The notes beneath the pieces were generated by a model. It was given only the letters and a program-made list of their open reading frames with translations, did not search any database and was not told where the DNA came from. From the NCBI GenBank assembly GCA_045637425.1, contig JAZTZL010000037.1, positions 1 through 64,000 of the forward strand: a stretch of 64,000 nt of DNA. Reading direction: 5' to 3'. Shown here one piece after another: positions 26,585 to 36,881 of this stretch. The position numbers were made by a program, and so were the translations under genes. Source of the stretch: CAJGBR01 sp045637425. GTDB taxonomy: Bacteria > Bacteroidota > Bacteroidia > Bacteroidales > Rikenellaceae. The stretch's first letter is position 1; every line of letters starts with the position of its first letter.

Positions 26585-27304
26585 ATGAGACAGATTCAAT
26601 GTGTAATAATCGACAATAATTCGGAGTCAAATACCGAAGCTAAATTAATCTGCGAGCGAATACCTTTTATTAAACTATTAAAATCGTTCGACAACCTATT
26701 CGATGCTATAGAATACCTCAGAAATACACAGGTAGACCTGATTATCTGCAGCATAGAATTGAACGAAATGAATGGTGCAGATTTTATAGCAAACCTGAAA
26801 CCTTGTCCCGAAATCATTTTCATTTCAGACAACGAACAGGCTGCTTGCAGAGCATTTGAACTCGGAGCCGTCGATTACCTGCTCAGACCGATAAATTTCC
26901 CACGAATGCTTAGCGCTACTAACAAAGTATGGCGATTATACTCAGGACCGAATGCTGAGCAGGAGATGGATTTCGCAGCAGAAAGCCAACTCACAAAACA
27001 TCTGTTCATTAAAACCGAAAACAAAATTGTAAGAGTATCCTACGAAAACATTCTGCTAATTGAAGGTTATGGTGACTATATAAAGGTACACACTAATAAT
27101 CAAGGTATTATACTCTCAACTCTCGGCATAAAACTTCTTGAATCGAAACTGCCTCAAACAAATTTTATCCGAGTACACCGCTCATACATTGTGGCTATAG
27201 ACAAGATTGACGAAATTGAAAATAAACGTATCCGAATCGGTCAGGTCAGAGTGCCGATAAGCGAAACATATACCAAGAAATTGAACAAAAGACTCGGATT
27301 ATAA
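26585..27304 (+). CDS. LytTR transcription factor with degenerate receiver domain
   Basis: A 239-residue protein with the layout of a LytTR response regulator: receiver fold (1-120) and LytTR DNA-binding domain (about 140-239, FIKTENKIVRVSYENILLIEG, FIRVHRSYIV). The receiver lacks phosphorylation chemistry. The phosphoacceptor Asp is Ser56 (AGC) in IICSIEL, the acidic pair is Asp10-Asn11, and the conserved Lys is Arg101 in LLRPI. No histidine kinase is encoded in the window. It may act constitutively or respond to a ligand or partner. It lies 20 bases upstream of prmA. Confidence 0.88.
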   Translation: MRQIQCVIIDNNSESNTEAKLICERIPFIKLLKSFDNLFDAIEYLRNTQVDLIICSIELNEMNGADFIANLKPCPEIIFISDNEQAACRAFELGAVDYLLRPINFPRMLSATNKVWRLYSGPNAEQEMDFAAESQLTKHLFIKTENKIVRVSYENILLIEGYGDYIKVHTNNQGIILSTLGIKLLESKLPQTNFIRVHRSYIVAIDKIDEIENKRIRIGQVRVPISETYTKKLNKRLGL

Positions 27305-27324
27305 TCAATAACAACTGTAATATT

Positions 27325-28155
27325 ATGGACTACATTGAATTAAATATCACTGTAAATGAGGCCGATATGGTCGATATTCTAATGGCAGAATTATCCGAAT
27401 TGCCATTTGATAGTTTTGTTTCAGAAAAACTCGCACTCAAGGCATATATACCACAAAACCAACTCGTAGACTGCAAAAGCGAATGTGATGAGATTTTGGC
27501 CGGTTATGGCATCACCACTGCTCGCTATGTACAAATTGAGAGTCAAAATTGGAATGCACTATGGGAGAGTAATTTCGAACCCGTTGAAGTCGATGACCGA
27601 GCACTTATCAGAGCTCCGTTCCACACACCGAATCCAAATGTGGAATTCGAGATTGTGATTATGCCTAAAATGTCGTTCGGAACGGGACACCACGCTACGA
27701 CAAAGATGATGGTTGAGATGATTCTCGACTCGAAATTTGATGGACAAAATGGACTGGATATGGGCAGCGGTACTGGCGTGTTGGCTATTGCAGCCTGCAA
27801 ACGTGGCGCTACGACAATGGACGCTGTGGATATTGACGACTTCGCCTATGAAAATTGCATTGAAAATATCGCAACAAACGGAGTCGCAGATCAGATCAAG
27901 GTCTATATGGGCGACGTGAGATGTATCGAGGGAAAGAGCTACGACTTCATTTTGGCTAACATCAACCGAAACATCTTGCTGAGCGATTTGGATTCGTATC
28001 TGCGTACACTGAACAACGGCGGCGAACTCTTTATGAGCGGATTCCTCGACTCGGACGTAGAGGTTATGTGCAGCGCTGCAAAAGAACGCGGCCTTAAACT
28101 CAATAAAGAACGACACACAAATGGTTGGGCTGCGCTCTCATTTATCAAAGCATAG
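27325..28155 (+). CDS. prmA: Ribosomal protein L11 methyltransferase
   Basis: SAM-dependent trimethylation of ribosomal protein L11. The 276 residues comprise an N-terminal substrate-recognition domain and a Rossmann methyltransferase domain with motif I LDMGSGTGVLAIAACKRGA, an acidic DIDDFAYENC block and LANINRNIL (PrmA-type NINR motif). It follows the LytTR gene by 20 bases; that gene has no known link to ribosome modification. Confidence 0.93.
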   Translation: MDYIELNITVNEADMVDILMAELSELPFDSFVSEKLALKAYIPQNQLVDCKSECDEILAGYGITTARYVQIESQNWNALWESNFEPVEVDDRALIRAPFHTPNPNVEFEIVIMPKMSFGTGHHATTKMMVEMILDSKFDGQNGLDMGSGTGVLAIAACKRGATTMDAVDIDDFAYENCIENIATNGVADQIKVYMGDVRCIEGKSYDFILANINRNILLSDLDSYLRTLNNGGELFMSGFLDSDVEVMCSAAKERGLKLNKERHTNGWAALSFIKA

Positions 28156-28221
28156 TCAGTTCGTACGAAAAAAATCTTGACATTTAATTTGCATATTATT
28201 GCAAGTTGATGAAAAATCTTA

Positions 28222-28229
28222 TATATTTG
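28222..28229 (+). promoter_or_regulatory. Promoter of rho
   Basis: TATATTTG -7 box; leader of about 60 bases before the ATG at 28296. Confidence 0.6.
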
Positions 28230-28295
28230 TAGCGCTGTTAAGCACAAACCTTTCTGATATACCCTCATCGGAAAAATCAAATCAAATATTATTAA

Positions 28296-29996
28296 ATGCA
28301 AGATTTAGAATCACTTAGCAATAAGACCATTGTCGAATTGCGAGAAATCGGGCGAGTCTTAGGCATTAAGGGCGCTCTGAAAAAACAGGAACTGATAGAT
28401 AGAATTATCAGTGTTGCGACTCAAGGCGAAGCAGAAAATGCAGAACAAGTTGTGGAGGAACAAGTGCCGACACAACCCAAGCGTCGTCGCGGTCGCCCAC
28501 CCCGTAGCGAACGAAAACCAGAACTCTCAGAACAACCAAGTAATAATAGTGAAGTTCAACCGACACAGCCACAAGCAGCGGCTGCGCCTATGATACGTAT
28601 CGGCGAACACGACGGCATCAAAGAGATAGTCAGTCCCGAGCGTAAAATGAGGGGTAGAAAATCTAAAGGATTCAAGAAGATTACTGCACCACAAAATACT
28701 GCAGAACAACATATTGCAGAGGCTGAAAATGATGCGACAACCGAAATCGCAAAACCGGTTGCAGACACTATCTCTGAACCTCTGTCAGAAAATCCGGAAT
28801 CAGAAATCAAGCAGGAAGAGGTTGAAACAAAACAACCGAATGCGCAACAAAATCAGAAAAAGACTGTTCGCGAAGACTTTATCGGCACAATCGAAAGCGA
28901 AGGTGTGCTGGAAGTTATGAATGACGGTTTCGGATTTTTGCGCTCGGCTGAGTATGACTACCTCACCTCGCCTGACGATATATATGTATCTCCGTCGCAA
29001 ATCAAACTATTCGGACTCAAAAGCGGTGATACCGTGTCGGGAACAATTCGTCCACCCAAAGAGGGTGAAAAATTCTTCCCGCTGATTAAGGTACAGAAAA
29101 TCAACAATCTTTCACCCGAAGATGTGCGCGACAGAGTGCAGTTCGAGTACCTCACCCCACTCTTTCCTCAAGAAAAATTCTGCCTTACGGGCAACGGTCA
29201 CAATAGCGTTACTACGCGCGTGATTGATATGTTCGCCCCCATCGGCAAAGGTCAGCGTGCGATGATTGTAGCTCAGCCGAAAACTGGTAAGACAATGTTG
29301 TTGAAGGAGATTGCAAATGCCATAGCCGATAACCACCCCGAAGTCTATATGATTATCCTGCTCATTGATGAACGCCCAGAAGAGGTAACCGATATGGCGC
29401 GCAGCGTCAAAGGCGAGGTAATCGCATCTACATTCGATGAACAGGCATCACGCCACGTCAGGGTAGCAGAAATCGTTCTCGAAAAGGCTAAACGTATGGT
29501 CGAATGCGGACACGATGTGGTGATTCTGTTGGACTCAATCACACGTCTGGCTCGCGCGTACAATACAACTCAGGTATCATCAGGTAAGGTTTTATCTGGG
29601 GGTCTTGACGCGAATGCATTACACAAACCCAAACGTTTCTTTGGCGCAGCCCGAAATACAGAAGAAAAGGGCTCGCTGACAATTATTGCTACGGCACTCA
29701 TCGAAACAGGTTCGAAAATGGACGAAGTTATCTTTGAAGAGTTCAAGGGTACGGGTAATATGGAGTTGCAACTCGACAGGAAACTCTCGAACAAACGCAT
29801 CTATCCTGCAGTCGATATCTGCTCATCAAGTACCCGTCGCGAAGACTTGTTGTTGGATAAAGAGTCGCTTCAGAAGATTTGGATTCTGCGCCGCTATCTG
29901 AGCGATATGACTTCAATTGAGGCTATGGAAGAAATCAAAAAACATATGGAAAATACCACTTCGAATGCCGAGTTGCTGGCTACGATGAATCAGTAG
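28296..29996 (+). CDS. rho: Transcription termination factor Rho
   Basis: Hexameric RNA helicase that ends transcription, 566 residues versus 419 in E. coli. Residues 5-40 form the SAP-like N-terminal domain. An inserted low-complexity segment of about 150 residues follows, rich in Gln/Glu/Pro and with an AT-hook-like RRRGRPPR at 63-70. The RNA-binding domain starts around residue 190 ([15 protein letters not shown]) and the ATPase core has Walker [11 protein letters not shown] and [13 protein letters not shown]. The insertion type is known among Rho proteins of several phyla; its function here is unknown. Confidence 0.96.
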   Translation: MQDLESLSNKTIVELREIGRVLGIKGALKKQELIDRIISVATQGEAENAEQVVEEQVPTQPKRRRGRPPRSERKPELSEQPSNNSEVQPTQPQAAAAPMIRIGEHDGIKEIVSPERKMRGRKSKGFKKITAPQNTAEQHIAEAENDATTEIAKPVADTISEPLSENPESEIKQEEVETKQPNAQQNQKKTVREDFIGTIESEGVLEVMNDGFGFLRSAEYDYLTSPDDIYVSPSQIKLFGLKSGDTVSGTIRPPKEGEKFFPLIKVQKINNLSPEDVRDRVQFEYLTPLFPQEKFCLTGNGHNSVTTRVIDMFAPIGKGQRAMIVAQPKTGKTMLLKEIANAIADNHPEVYMIILLIDERPEEVTDMARSVKGEVIASTFDEQASRHVRVAEIVLEKAKRMVECGHDVVILLDSITRLARAYNTTQVSSGKVLSGGLDANALHKPKRFFGAARNTEEKGSLTIIATALIETGSKMDEVIFEEFKGTGNMELQLDRKLSNKRIYPAVDICSSSTRREDLLLDKESLQKIWILRRYLSDMTSIEAMEEIKKHMENTTSNAELLATMNQ

Positions 29997-30020
29997 CAGA
30001 CAAGGCTCGATACCATTGCA

Positions 30021-30058
30021 AAAAAAGATTGACTAAATTTAGTCAGTCTTTTTTTTAT
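30021..30058 (+). terminator. Terminator of rho
   Basis: Palindromic stem around GACTAAATTTAGTC extended by AAGATT/AGTCTT, followed by eight T. Confidence 0.85.
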
Positions 30059-30086
30059 TGTGTAGCAGTTTATCATATTTTATGAC

Positions 30087-30094
30087 TATCTTTG
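30087..30094 (+). promoter_or_regulatory. Promoter of the sua5-purC operon
   Basis: TATCTTTG -7 box, about 66 bases before the ATG at 30161. Confidence 0.55.
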
Positions 30095-30160
30095 CAGAAT
30101 GTAATGGTCGGAGTTGCTGTACAAATGTGGCGTAACTCGACCAACTAAATTGAAAAAAGA

Positions 30161-30763
30161 ATGTTGATTAGGATTTACGATAAAAACCCAAATGAGAGTT
30201 GCGTGCGTTCGGTAGTTGAAACACTGAACAACGACGGCGTGGTCGTATATCCTACCGATTCGGTCTATGCATTCGGCTGCTCGATTAACAGCCCCAAAGC
30301 TATCGAATCGTTAAAAAAACTCAGCGGAAAACAAACCGAATTGACAATTGCCTGCCCCAATATCAGCAGCATTGCCGATTATGCAAAAGTTGACAATCAA
30401 ACTTTTAAGCTACTGAAAAGAAATCTACCGGGGCCATTTACATTCATACTCAAGGCTTCGAGTCGCGTGCCGAGTAAATTCCTCGAAAAGAGAAAAACCA
30501 TAGGGGTAAGATTGCAGAACAATTCAATCGCACAGGCAATACTCGAAGAGTTGGGCGCACCTATGGTTACTGCGTCGATTCACGCCGAGGAGTCTGAATG
30601 CGAATATATGACCGACCCGGAACTGATTCACGAAAGATATGGCAAGTGTGTTGAAATGGTGATAAATGGCGGAATCGGAGAGATTGTTCCCTCGACGGTT
30701 GTGGACTGTACAGATGTGGAGCCAGAAATTATCAGACAAGGACAAGGCGAATTGACTTATTAG
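30161..30763 (+). CDS. L-threonylcarbamoyladenylate synthase (Sua5/YrdC family)
   Basis: Makes threonylcarbamoyl-AMP from threonine, bicarbonate and ATP, the first step of the t6A37 tRNA modification. The 200-residue YrdC-like domain shows YPTDSVYAFGCS at the N-terminus, LSGK and a conserved LPGPFTFIL block. There is no C-terminal Sua5 domain, so it is of the short form. It is the first gene of a tight operon running to purC. Confidence 0.92.
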   Translation: MLIRIYDKNPNESCVRSVVETLNNDGVVVYPTDSVYAFGCSINSPKAIESLKKLSGKQTELTIACPNISSIADYAKVDNQTFKLLKRNLPGPFTFILKASSRVPSKFLEKRKTIGVRLQNNSIAQAILEELGAPMVTASIHAEESECEYMTDPELIHERYGKCVEMVINGGIGEIVPSTVVDCTDVEPEIIRQGQGELTY

Positions 30764-30780
30764 AGATTAAATTTAATACA

Positions 30781-31347
30781 ATGAAAAACAGTTTGTGGCA
30801 TCAATCGGCCAGCTTAGGATTAGTTATCGGAGCGCTCTCAATAGCACTCGTATTTTTGAATTACCTGCTGTGCGATGTGATGCAGTTGGAAGAAAAAACA
30901 TTGGCAATAATTCTGACACTGATAAGCACGTTCAAGTTTATCGTGTTGTTTGTATTGCTGTGGGAGGGCTCTTTGCGCTATGCTCGCCGAATCCCCAAAG
31001 GTGAATTTTCGTTCGGACAAGGACTCGGATTTGTAGTTATGGCTATGGTTTTCTCGGGCTTTCTGGCCGGATTCGGATACTATATCCAATATGTAAAACT
31101 TGCTCCGGATTACATTCCAGAAATGGTGGACAAATTCCCGTTCGAGGACGAAAGCGTAGCAGAGGCTACAAAGACATTGTTGTCGAGCGTTGGTTATTGG
31201 ATTATGGTCGCAGTATTCCAAATGGCATTCTTAGGCTCGTTAGTAGGTGTAATTATTTCATTGATAATCCGTCGCAAACACGACAAAATAGGTTGTGAAA
31301 AAGAAGAATTATCTCAAGAAAATAACTCAGATGAAACAATTCAATAA
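30781..31347 (+). CDS. DUF4199 integral membrane protein
   Basis: A 188-residue protein with four predicted membrane helices (around 12-30, 38-60, 80-102, 135-160) and a polar C-terminus. It fits the DUF4199 family, which is largely confined to Bacteroidota and commonly sits upstream of a GT2 glycosyltransferase. It overlaps that gene by 17 bases here. No function is known; a role with the glycosyltransferase in lipid-linked sugar transfer is a guess from context. Confidence 0.75.
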   Translation: MKNSLWHQSASLGLVIGALSIALVFLNYLLCDVMQLEEKTLAIILTLISTFKFIVLFVLLWEGSLRYARRIPKGEFSFGQGLGFVVMAMVFSGFLAGFGYYIQYVKLAPDYIPEMVDKFPFEDESVAEATKTLLSSVGYWIMVAVFQMAFLGSLVGVIISLIIRRKHDKIGCEKEELSQENNSDETIQ

Positions 31348-32305
31348 AGATATTTCGATTGTAGTTCCAACCTACAACGAAGATGAATCAATCGGCGAAT
31401 TGGCTGATGAAATCGCATCGGTGCTCAAACCACAAAATTTGAGTTACGAAATCATCTTCATAGATGATGGCTCGACGGACAACTCTTGGAGCGAAGTGCT
31501 GCGTTTGTCAGAGAAGTATCCCGATGTTGTGCGTGGCATAAAATTCCAACGCAACTACGGAAAATCAGCAGCTCTGTACGAGGGTTTCAAGGCAGCCGAA
31601 GGTGAAGTGGTAATCACAATGGACGCCGACCTGCAGGACTCACCAAGCGAAATCCCCGAATTGAGAAAAATGATTCTCGAAGATGGTTACGATATGGTCT
31701 CGGGCTGGAAACGCAAACGCTATGACCCGCTGAACAAACGACTGCCCAGCAAGTTTTTTAATGCAACGGCACGCGCAGTGACGGGTATCAAACTGCACGA
31801 CTTTAACTGCGGACTCAAGGCTTACAAACACAAAGTTGTAAAGAGCATTGAGGTCTATGGCGAAATGCACCGCTGGATTCCATTCCTCGCTAAACGCGCA
31901 GGTTTCCGCAAAATAGGCGAAAAAGTTGTACAACACCGTGCTCGCAAATACGGATTCTCGAAGTTCGGTTGGGAACGTATGATTAAAGGTTACCTCGACC
32001 TGCTGACCGTTACATTCACCGAGCGTTTCAGCAAAAGTCCTATGTACTTCTTCGGCAGCCTGGGTACGCTGATGTTCATCTTGGGTGGCGGTATCGCAGT
32101 GTGGCTCATCGCCGAAAAACTGATTCGCCAAATGAACGGACTGCTCATCAGACAGGTTACCGACCAACCGCTGTTCTACATCGCGCTGGTTATGGTGATT
32201 ATGGGTACACAAATGTTTCTGGCAGGTTTTTTAGGCGAACTCGTATGCCGCAAATCACCCTCACGAAACGATTACTTGATTGACAACAAACTAAACGTAA
32301 AATAA
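31331..32305 (+). CDS. GT2 glycosyltransferase, dolichol-phosphate-mannose synthase-like
   Basis: A 324-residue membrane-bound glycosyltransferase. The N-terminal GT-A domain has VPTYNEDESI, the DDGSTD nucleotide site and the MDADLQD metal motif. Two C-terminal helices (about 240-262 and 278-300) anchor it. It probably moves a sugar from a nucleotide donor to a polyprenyl phosphate. The ATG at 31331 (MKQFNKDISIVVPTYNE) matches the family start; the longer upstream form would add a Lys-rich extension. Its TAA overlaps the ATG of the next gene (TAATG). Confidence 0.88.
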   Translation: MKQFNKDISIVVPTYNEDESIGELADEIASVLKPQNLSYEIIFIDDGSTDNSWSEVLRLSEKYPDVVRGIKFQRNYGKSAALYEGFKAAEGEVVITMDADLQDSPSEIPELRKMILEDGYDMVSGWKRKRYDPLNKRLPSKFFNATARAVTGIKLHDFNCGLKAYKHKVVKSIEVYGEMHRWIPFLAKRAGFRKIGEKVVQHRARKYGFSKFGWERMIKGYLDLLTVTFTERFSKSPMYFFGSLGTLMFILGGGIAVWLIAEKLIRQMNGLLIRQVTDQPLFYIALVMVIMGTQMFLAGFLGELVCRKSPSRNDYLIDNKLNVK

Positions 32306-32769
32306 TGATTCAAAGAAAACAAACTCTGTGGCTGCTGCTGGCGTCAGCAGTGCTTATCCCCCTCTGGTTTTTGCCCTACGCATCATTTATCGCAGGCGAA
32401 GAGGAGTGCGAAATTTTTGTGAAAGGTTTAATGAATGTAACAACAGGTGAAATGGTTGAGGCTACGATGAGATTCGTAATTCTCATTTTCGCTACGTTTG
32501 TGCCGATTCTGTCAATCTTCTTCTACAAACACCGCAAGGCGCAGTTGGAATTCTGCCTCAGCAACATCATTCTATGCGTAGTAATCGCAGGTCTGATTAT
32601 TGTCGATTGGACATCATTCAACAAACCAATCGAAGGTTCGGATATCCACGCCTTCAAGATTCACCTTATCGCAGTCGTACCGTTGCTCTCTATGGCGATG
32701 AATTATCTCGCTTACCGAAGAATTATGTACGATGAATTATTGATTAAATCACTCGACAGAATTCGTTAA
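32305..32769 (+). CDS. DUF4293 membrane protein
   Basis: A 154-residue protein with four membrane helices and the family start MIQRKQTLWLLLA, which identifies DUF4293, a Bacteroidota family of unknown function. It is translationally coupled at both ends: its ATG overlaps the stop of the GT2 gene, and its stop overlaps the ATG of phoH. Confidence 0.78.
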   Translation: MIQRKQTLWLLLASAVLIPLWFLPYASFIAGEEECEIFVKGLMNVTTGEMVEATMRFVILIFATFVPILSIFFYKHRKAQLEFCLSNIILCVVIAGLIIVDWTSFNKPIEGSDIHAFKIHLIAVVPLLSMAMNYLAYRRIMYDELLIKSLDRIR

Positions 32770-33731
32770 TGAGTGAAAAAGTAATTGATATTGTCGATAT
32801 CGACCCGCAGTTGCTCTACGGTTCGGGAAACAGGGTGATGAATCACCTGATAAGAAAGTTCCCGAATTGTAAGATTGTAGCTCGTGGTAGAAAAATCAAA
32901 ATATCGGGCGAAGATGATAATGTCCAAGATCTTTATGGAAAGGTCTTGGACTTAATGGAATATATTCGTCGTTATGGCCACGCCTCGGAAGATACTATCG
33001 ACCAACTGTTCGATTCACCACTGATGCCAGACCTACCCTCAGACGAACACCTCAAAGATGTGATTGTCTATGGCAATAACGGACTCGTAGTCAGAGCGCG
33101 TACTGCAAACCAACGCCATCTGGTGGATTTGTACGACGACCACGATATGATATTTACCATCGGACCTGCAGGTTCGGGTAAGACATATACGGCAATTGCG
33201 CTGGCAGTCAGAGCTCTGAAAAACCGCGAAGTAAGACGAATAATCCTCACTCGACCTGCAGTGGAGGCCGGCGAAAAACTCGGATTTCTGCCCGGAGATA
33301 TGAAAGACAAACTCGACCCATATCTCAGACCACTGTATGATGCACTGAATGATATGATACCCCCGCACAAACTCGCGCAGTTTATGGAAGAGGGCATCGT
33401 GCAGATTGCACCGCTGGCTTATATGAGAGGTCGCACACTTGATAATGCATTCGTAATTCTCGACGAGGCGCAGAACACCACTCGCGAACAACTCAAAATG
33501 TTCTTGACCCGAATGGGACGCTCGGCGAAATTCATTATCAATGGCGATATTACCCAGATTGACCTCCCCCGTAAAAATGACTCTGGGTTGATGTCCACGG
33601 TTAAACTTCTCGAAAAAATCAAAGGCGTCGGAATTGTTATGTTCGACAATTCGGACATCGTGCGCCACCCTCTTGTAGGAAAAATTGTGGCGGCATTCGA
33701 AAAAGAAAGTAAATCAAATCAAAGTGAATAA
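32769..33731 (+). CDS. PhoH family ATPase
   Basis: A 320-residue PhoH-like P-loop ATPase of the cytosol. An N-terminal KH-like region ([20 protein letters not shown]) suggests RNA binding. The ATPase domain has Walker [12 protein letters not shown], Walker [10 protein letters not shown] and the sensor block [10 protein letters not shown]. PhoH proteins are linked with RNA metabolism and phosphate starvation; the precise role is unresolved. It starts on the last base of the DUF4293 stop codon and is followed 2 bases later by purC. Confidence 0.9.
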   Translation: MSEKVIDIVDIDPQLLYGSGNRVMNHLIRKFPNCKIVARGRKIKISGEDDNVQDLYGKVLDLMEYIRRYGHASEDTIDQLFDSPLMPDLPSDEHLKDVIVYGNNGLVVRARTANQRHLVDLYDDHDMIFTIGPAGSGKTYTAIALAVRALKNREVRRIILTRPAVEAGEKLGFLPGDMKDKLDPYLRPLYDALNDMIPPHKLAQFMEEGIVQIAPLAYMRGRTLDNAFVILDEAQNTTREQLKMFLTRMGRSAKFIINGDITQIDLPRKNDSGLMSTVKLLEKIKGVGIVMFDNSDIVRHPLVGKIVAAFEKESKSNQSE

Positions 33732-33733
33732 CT

Positions 33734-34687
33734 ATGGAAAAAGCAGTTTTAGGAACCGAATTCAAATTTGACAAACAAGTCAATCTCTATAAAGGAAAGG
33801 TTCGCGACGTTTATAACATCGATGACAAATATCTGGTAATGGTAGCAAGCGACAGAATCTCGGCATTCGACGTAGTTCTACCGAAGGGTATCCCATACAA
33901 AGGTCAGGTGCTCAATCAGATTGCATCTAAATTCTTGGATTTAACATCGGATATCTGTCCCAACTGGAAGATTGCATCTCCGGACCCAATGGTAACAGTA
34001 GGACACAAGTGCGAAACATACCCCGTAGAAATGATTGTAAGAGCCTATCTCACAGGTAGTTCTTGGAGAGATTACAAAGCAGGTGCGAGAGAAATATGCG
34101 GCGTAGCAATCCCAGATGGAATGCGCGAACACCAACGATTCGAACACCCGATTATCACCCCCACAACTAAGGCCGAAATCGGCGACCACGACCAAAATAT
34201 CTCTCGCGAAGAAATCATCGCTAAGGGACTTGTGTCAAAAGAGGAGTACGAAAAACTGGAAGAATATGCAATGAAATTATTCTTGCGCGGTTCGGAAATC
34301 GCTGCTCAACGTGGACTTATTCTGGTGGATACAAAATATGAATTCGGTAAAATCAACGGCGAAATCTGCCTGATTGACGAAATTCACACACCAGACTCGT
34401 CACGTTATTTCTACGCAGATGGCTACCAGGAACGCTTCGACCGCGGCGAACAACAACGTCAATTGTCAAAGGAATTTGTTCGCGAATGGCTGATGGAACA
34501 CGGATTCCAAGGCCGAGAAGGCGATGTGCTGCCTGAAATGAGCGACGAATTCGTAGCAAGCGTGAGCGACAGATACATCGAACTCTATGAACACATCACA
34601 GGAGAAAAATTCGTACGCGACCAATCGGAAAATATCGAGTCGAGAATCGAAGAAAATGTAAAAAATATGTTGGCTCGATTGCTATAA
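33734..34687 (+). CDS. purC: Phosphoribosylaminoimidazole-succinocarboxamide synthase
   Basis: Purine biosynthesis: joins CAIR and aspartate with ATP to give SAICAR. The 317 residues carry the SAICAR synthetase blocks [11 protein letters not shown] (ATP loop), [26 protein letters not shown] and the C-terminal [12 protein letters not shown]. It is of the longer type (about 310 residues) usual in this phylum. It is the last gene of the sua5 operon and is followed by a stem-loop. Confidence 0.96.
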   Translation: MEKAVLGTEFKFDKQVNLYKGKVRDVYNIDDKYLVMVASDRISAFDVVLPKGIPYKGQVLNQIASKFLDLTSDICPNWKIASPDPMVTVGHKCETYPVEMIVRAYLTGSSWRDYKAGAREICGVAIPDGMREHQRFEHPIITPTTKAEIGDHDQNISREEIIAKGLVSKEEYEKLEEYAMKLFLRGSEIAAQRGLILVDTKYEFGKINGEICLIDEIHTPDSSRYFYADGYQERFDRGEQQRQLSKEFVREWLMEHGFQGREGDVLPEMSDEFVASVSDRYIELYEHITGEKFVRDQSENIESRIEENVKNMLARLL

Positions 34688-34701
34688 TAGCAATAACCTA
34701 A

Positions 34702-34751
34702 GATGCAGATGGCTACGTTTTAATTGACATTTTAACGTAGCCGTTTGCATT
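34702..34751 (+). terminator. Stem-loop after purC, probable terminator
   Basis: Stem GGCTACGTT/AACGTAGCC with flanking ATGCA/TGCAT. The T run behind it is weak, so termination is less certain than at the other sites. Confidence 0.55.
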
Positions 34752-34775
34752 TGCTGTGATTTATCGCTACCTTTG
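34744..34775 (+). promoter_or_regulatory. Promoter of the porin gene
   Basis: TTTG (34744-34747) and TACCTTTG (34768-34775), spacer 20: full Bacteroidota promoter, partly overlapping the 3' arm of the preceding stem-loop. Confidence 0.65.
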
Positions 34776-34796
34776 TTGGTCTATTTCAATATTTGA

Positions 34797-36881
34797 ATGA
34801 GAGTGAATATTAAATCATACAAGCTAAAAGCACATCTGTGGCTGGTTGCAGGTCTGTTGTTGACTATGTTGTGGCAACCTGCTGCTGCGCAGGATATAAA
34901 CGGATTGAACGGCGAAACTGAAAGCCAAGTTAACAATACCGACGAGCAGCAATCAAAAAAGAGAGGGAATCGAGGTAAGGGGAAATCTGAAGAATCTGAC
35001 ACTACAAAGAAGGAACGCAAACCTTTGACGTCGTACTTTTTTGACGATTCGCTCAAAACTCGCACCATCTTCGCGTGGAATATAAATCAGCATTTCAATC
35101 GTATCGATACCATTTCAGTCGATACCGTAATGCAAAACTTCGAGCAGGACTACCCGTTCTTCTACAGCACTGACGTAGGTTCGGCGTGGTTGGGTAACCT
35201 CGGGGCTGCGTCTATCCCTCTGAACGCGAGTCTAAGACCTGAATATCAAGATTTTTCGTTCGTGCAGGCTTTTGACACCTACCTATTCCACCCATCAAAG
35301 GTAAGATATTTTAATGTCAAAAAACCGTTCACGCACCTTTCGTATTTTGAATCAGGACAAAAGTCAAAGGCAGAAGAGCAACTGCGCGTAACTCACGCAC
35401 AGAATATCTCGCCATCTTCGGGCTTTAATCTCGACTACAAAAATCGAGGCACAAAGGGTATGTATGCAAATCAGAATGCAAAGGATAAAAACCTCTCATT
35501 TGTATTCTCGCACACAGGTAAAAAATATTCGCTGCACGCAGGGTACATATACAATATGGGCGACATTCGCAACAATGGCGGTGTGCTGAGAGATAGCGAC
35601 GTGGCAGACACAGTGTTCGAAGATCCAGCAAATATCGACGTAAGGCTGTTGGACTCAAAGACAAAATTCAAGGGTAACTCGTTCTTCGCTGTGCAGTCTT
35701 ATGCGCTGACTTTCACCGAATCGACAGACGAAAAAGCATCTATCTCGGATAAGAGTTCTCTCTTCTTCGGACACGCCATTGAGTATTCACGATACAATAT
35801 GACCTACACCGACTCGAAGGCGCAGAGTCGCGATTTCTTCCAGAATTGGTATATCAATCCCACGCAGTCGGCCGATACAATGAGTGAGTCGAAACTCGAA
35901 AACAGACTCTTTATGCAGATTCAACCCTATGACCGTAACGGCGTGTTGGGGCTGATTGATGCAGGGATTGGCTATTCAGCACACAAATACTATCAATTCT
36001 CGCCAGATAAGTACATTACACCGCAGTCCGGTGGCGTAAAAAAGAATGATTTTTATATCTATGGAGCTGCGCAGGGTGCACTCAAAAAGTATATTCAGTG
36101 GAATGCAAATGCAAAATACCACTTGGCCGGATTGAAAAGTCAAGATATCAGCTTCAATGGTGAAATGAACTTCTTTGCATTCGTAAAAAACCGTCCTATT
36201 ATGCTGAATGTCAAAGCAGGAATCGACAAACGCAGCCCAAGTTGGTGGAGCCAAAATTACTACTCTAACCACTTCAAATGGAGCAACTCGTTCGGCAAGG
36301 AGACCGAAACACGAATCGAGGCAAATCTGCGAGTGCCACACATCAACGCCGAAATAGGAATCAGCCACATAATGACTTCGGACAAAATTTATTACGATTC
36401 ATTGGCACTGCCTGCGCAGTATGACGGTTCGGTGAATGTTACGGGATTGTTCGTCAGAAAGGATTTCACGCTGGGCAAACTACACCTCAATCACAAAGTG
36501 CTGTTCCAATGGAGCAGTCAGCAAGAGGTGGTTCCAGTGCCGCAGGTCAGCCTGATGGCGCAATATTATCTGCAATTCAATGTGGTGAAAGATGTCCTGA
36601 AGGTGCAACTCGGTATTGACGGATTCTACAACAGCAGATACTACGGATTTGGCTACAATCCAGCTACAACACAATTCTACAACCAACGCGAAAAAGAATT
36701 GGGACAATATCCTTATGGAGACTTTTTCGTTAATGCAAAATGGAAACGTATGCGCATTCTCGTTAAATACCAACACTTTAACGAAGGTATGTTCAAAAAC
36801 CGCAACTCGTTTACCGTACTGCACTACCCAATGAACAGACCGATGCTTAAACTCGGATTCTCGTGGGAATTTTATGACTAG
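34797..36881 (+). CDS. Putative porin (Porin_10-like outer-membrane beta-barrel)
   Basis: A 694-residue exported protein with signal peptide (cleavage near PAAAQ), a charged Lys/Ser-rich segment, then long repeats of amphipathic strands with alternating aromatics, ending in a terminal strand (LKLGFSWEFYD). The sequence style (SYFFDDSLKTRTIFAWN, GSAWLGNLGAAS) fits the putative porin family typical of Bacteroidota. Transport substrate unknown. It is monocistronic between its own promoter and fabG. Confidence 0.82.
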   Translation: MRVNIKSYKLKAHLWLVAGLLLTMLWQPAAAQDINGLNGETESQVNNTDEQQSKKRGNRGKGKSEESDTTKKERKPLTSYFFDDSLKTRTIFAWNINQHFNRIDTISVDTVMQNFEQDYPFFYSTDVGSAWLGNLGAASIPLNASLRPEYQDFSFVQAFDTYLFHPSKVRYFNVKKPFTHLSYFESGQKSKAEEQLRVTHAQNISPSSGFNLDYKNRGTKGMYANQNAKDKNLSFVFSHTGKKYSLHAGYIYNMGDIRNNGGVLRDSDVADTVFEDPANIDVRLLDSKTKFKGNSFFAVQSYALTFTESTDEKASISDKSSLFFGHAIEYSRYNMTYTDSKAQSRDFFQNWYINPTQSADTMSESKLENRLFMQIQPYDRNGVLGLIDAGIGYSAHKYYQFSPDKYITPQSGGVKKNDFYIYGAAQGALKKYIQWNANAKYHLAGLKSQDISFNGEMNFFAFVKNRPIMLNVKAGIDKRSPSWWSQNYYSNHFKWSNSFGKETETRIEANLRVPHINAEIGISHIMTSDKIYYDSLALPAQYDGSVNVTGLFVRKDFTLGKLHLNHKVLFQWSSQQEVVPVPQVSLMAQYYLQFNVVKDVLKVQLGIDGFYNSRYYGFGYNPATTQFYNQREKELGQYPYGDFFVNAKWKRMRILVKYQHFNEGMFKNRNSFTVLHYPMNRPMLKLGFSWEFYD

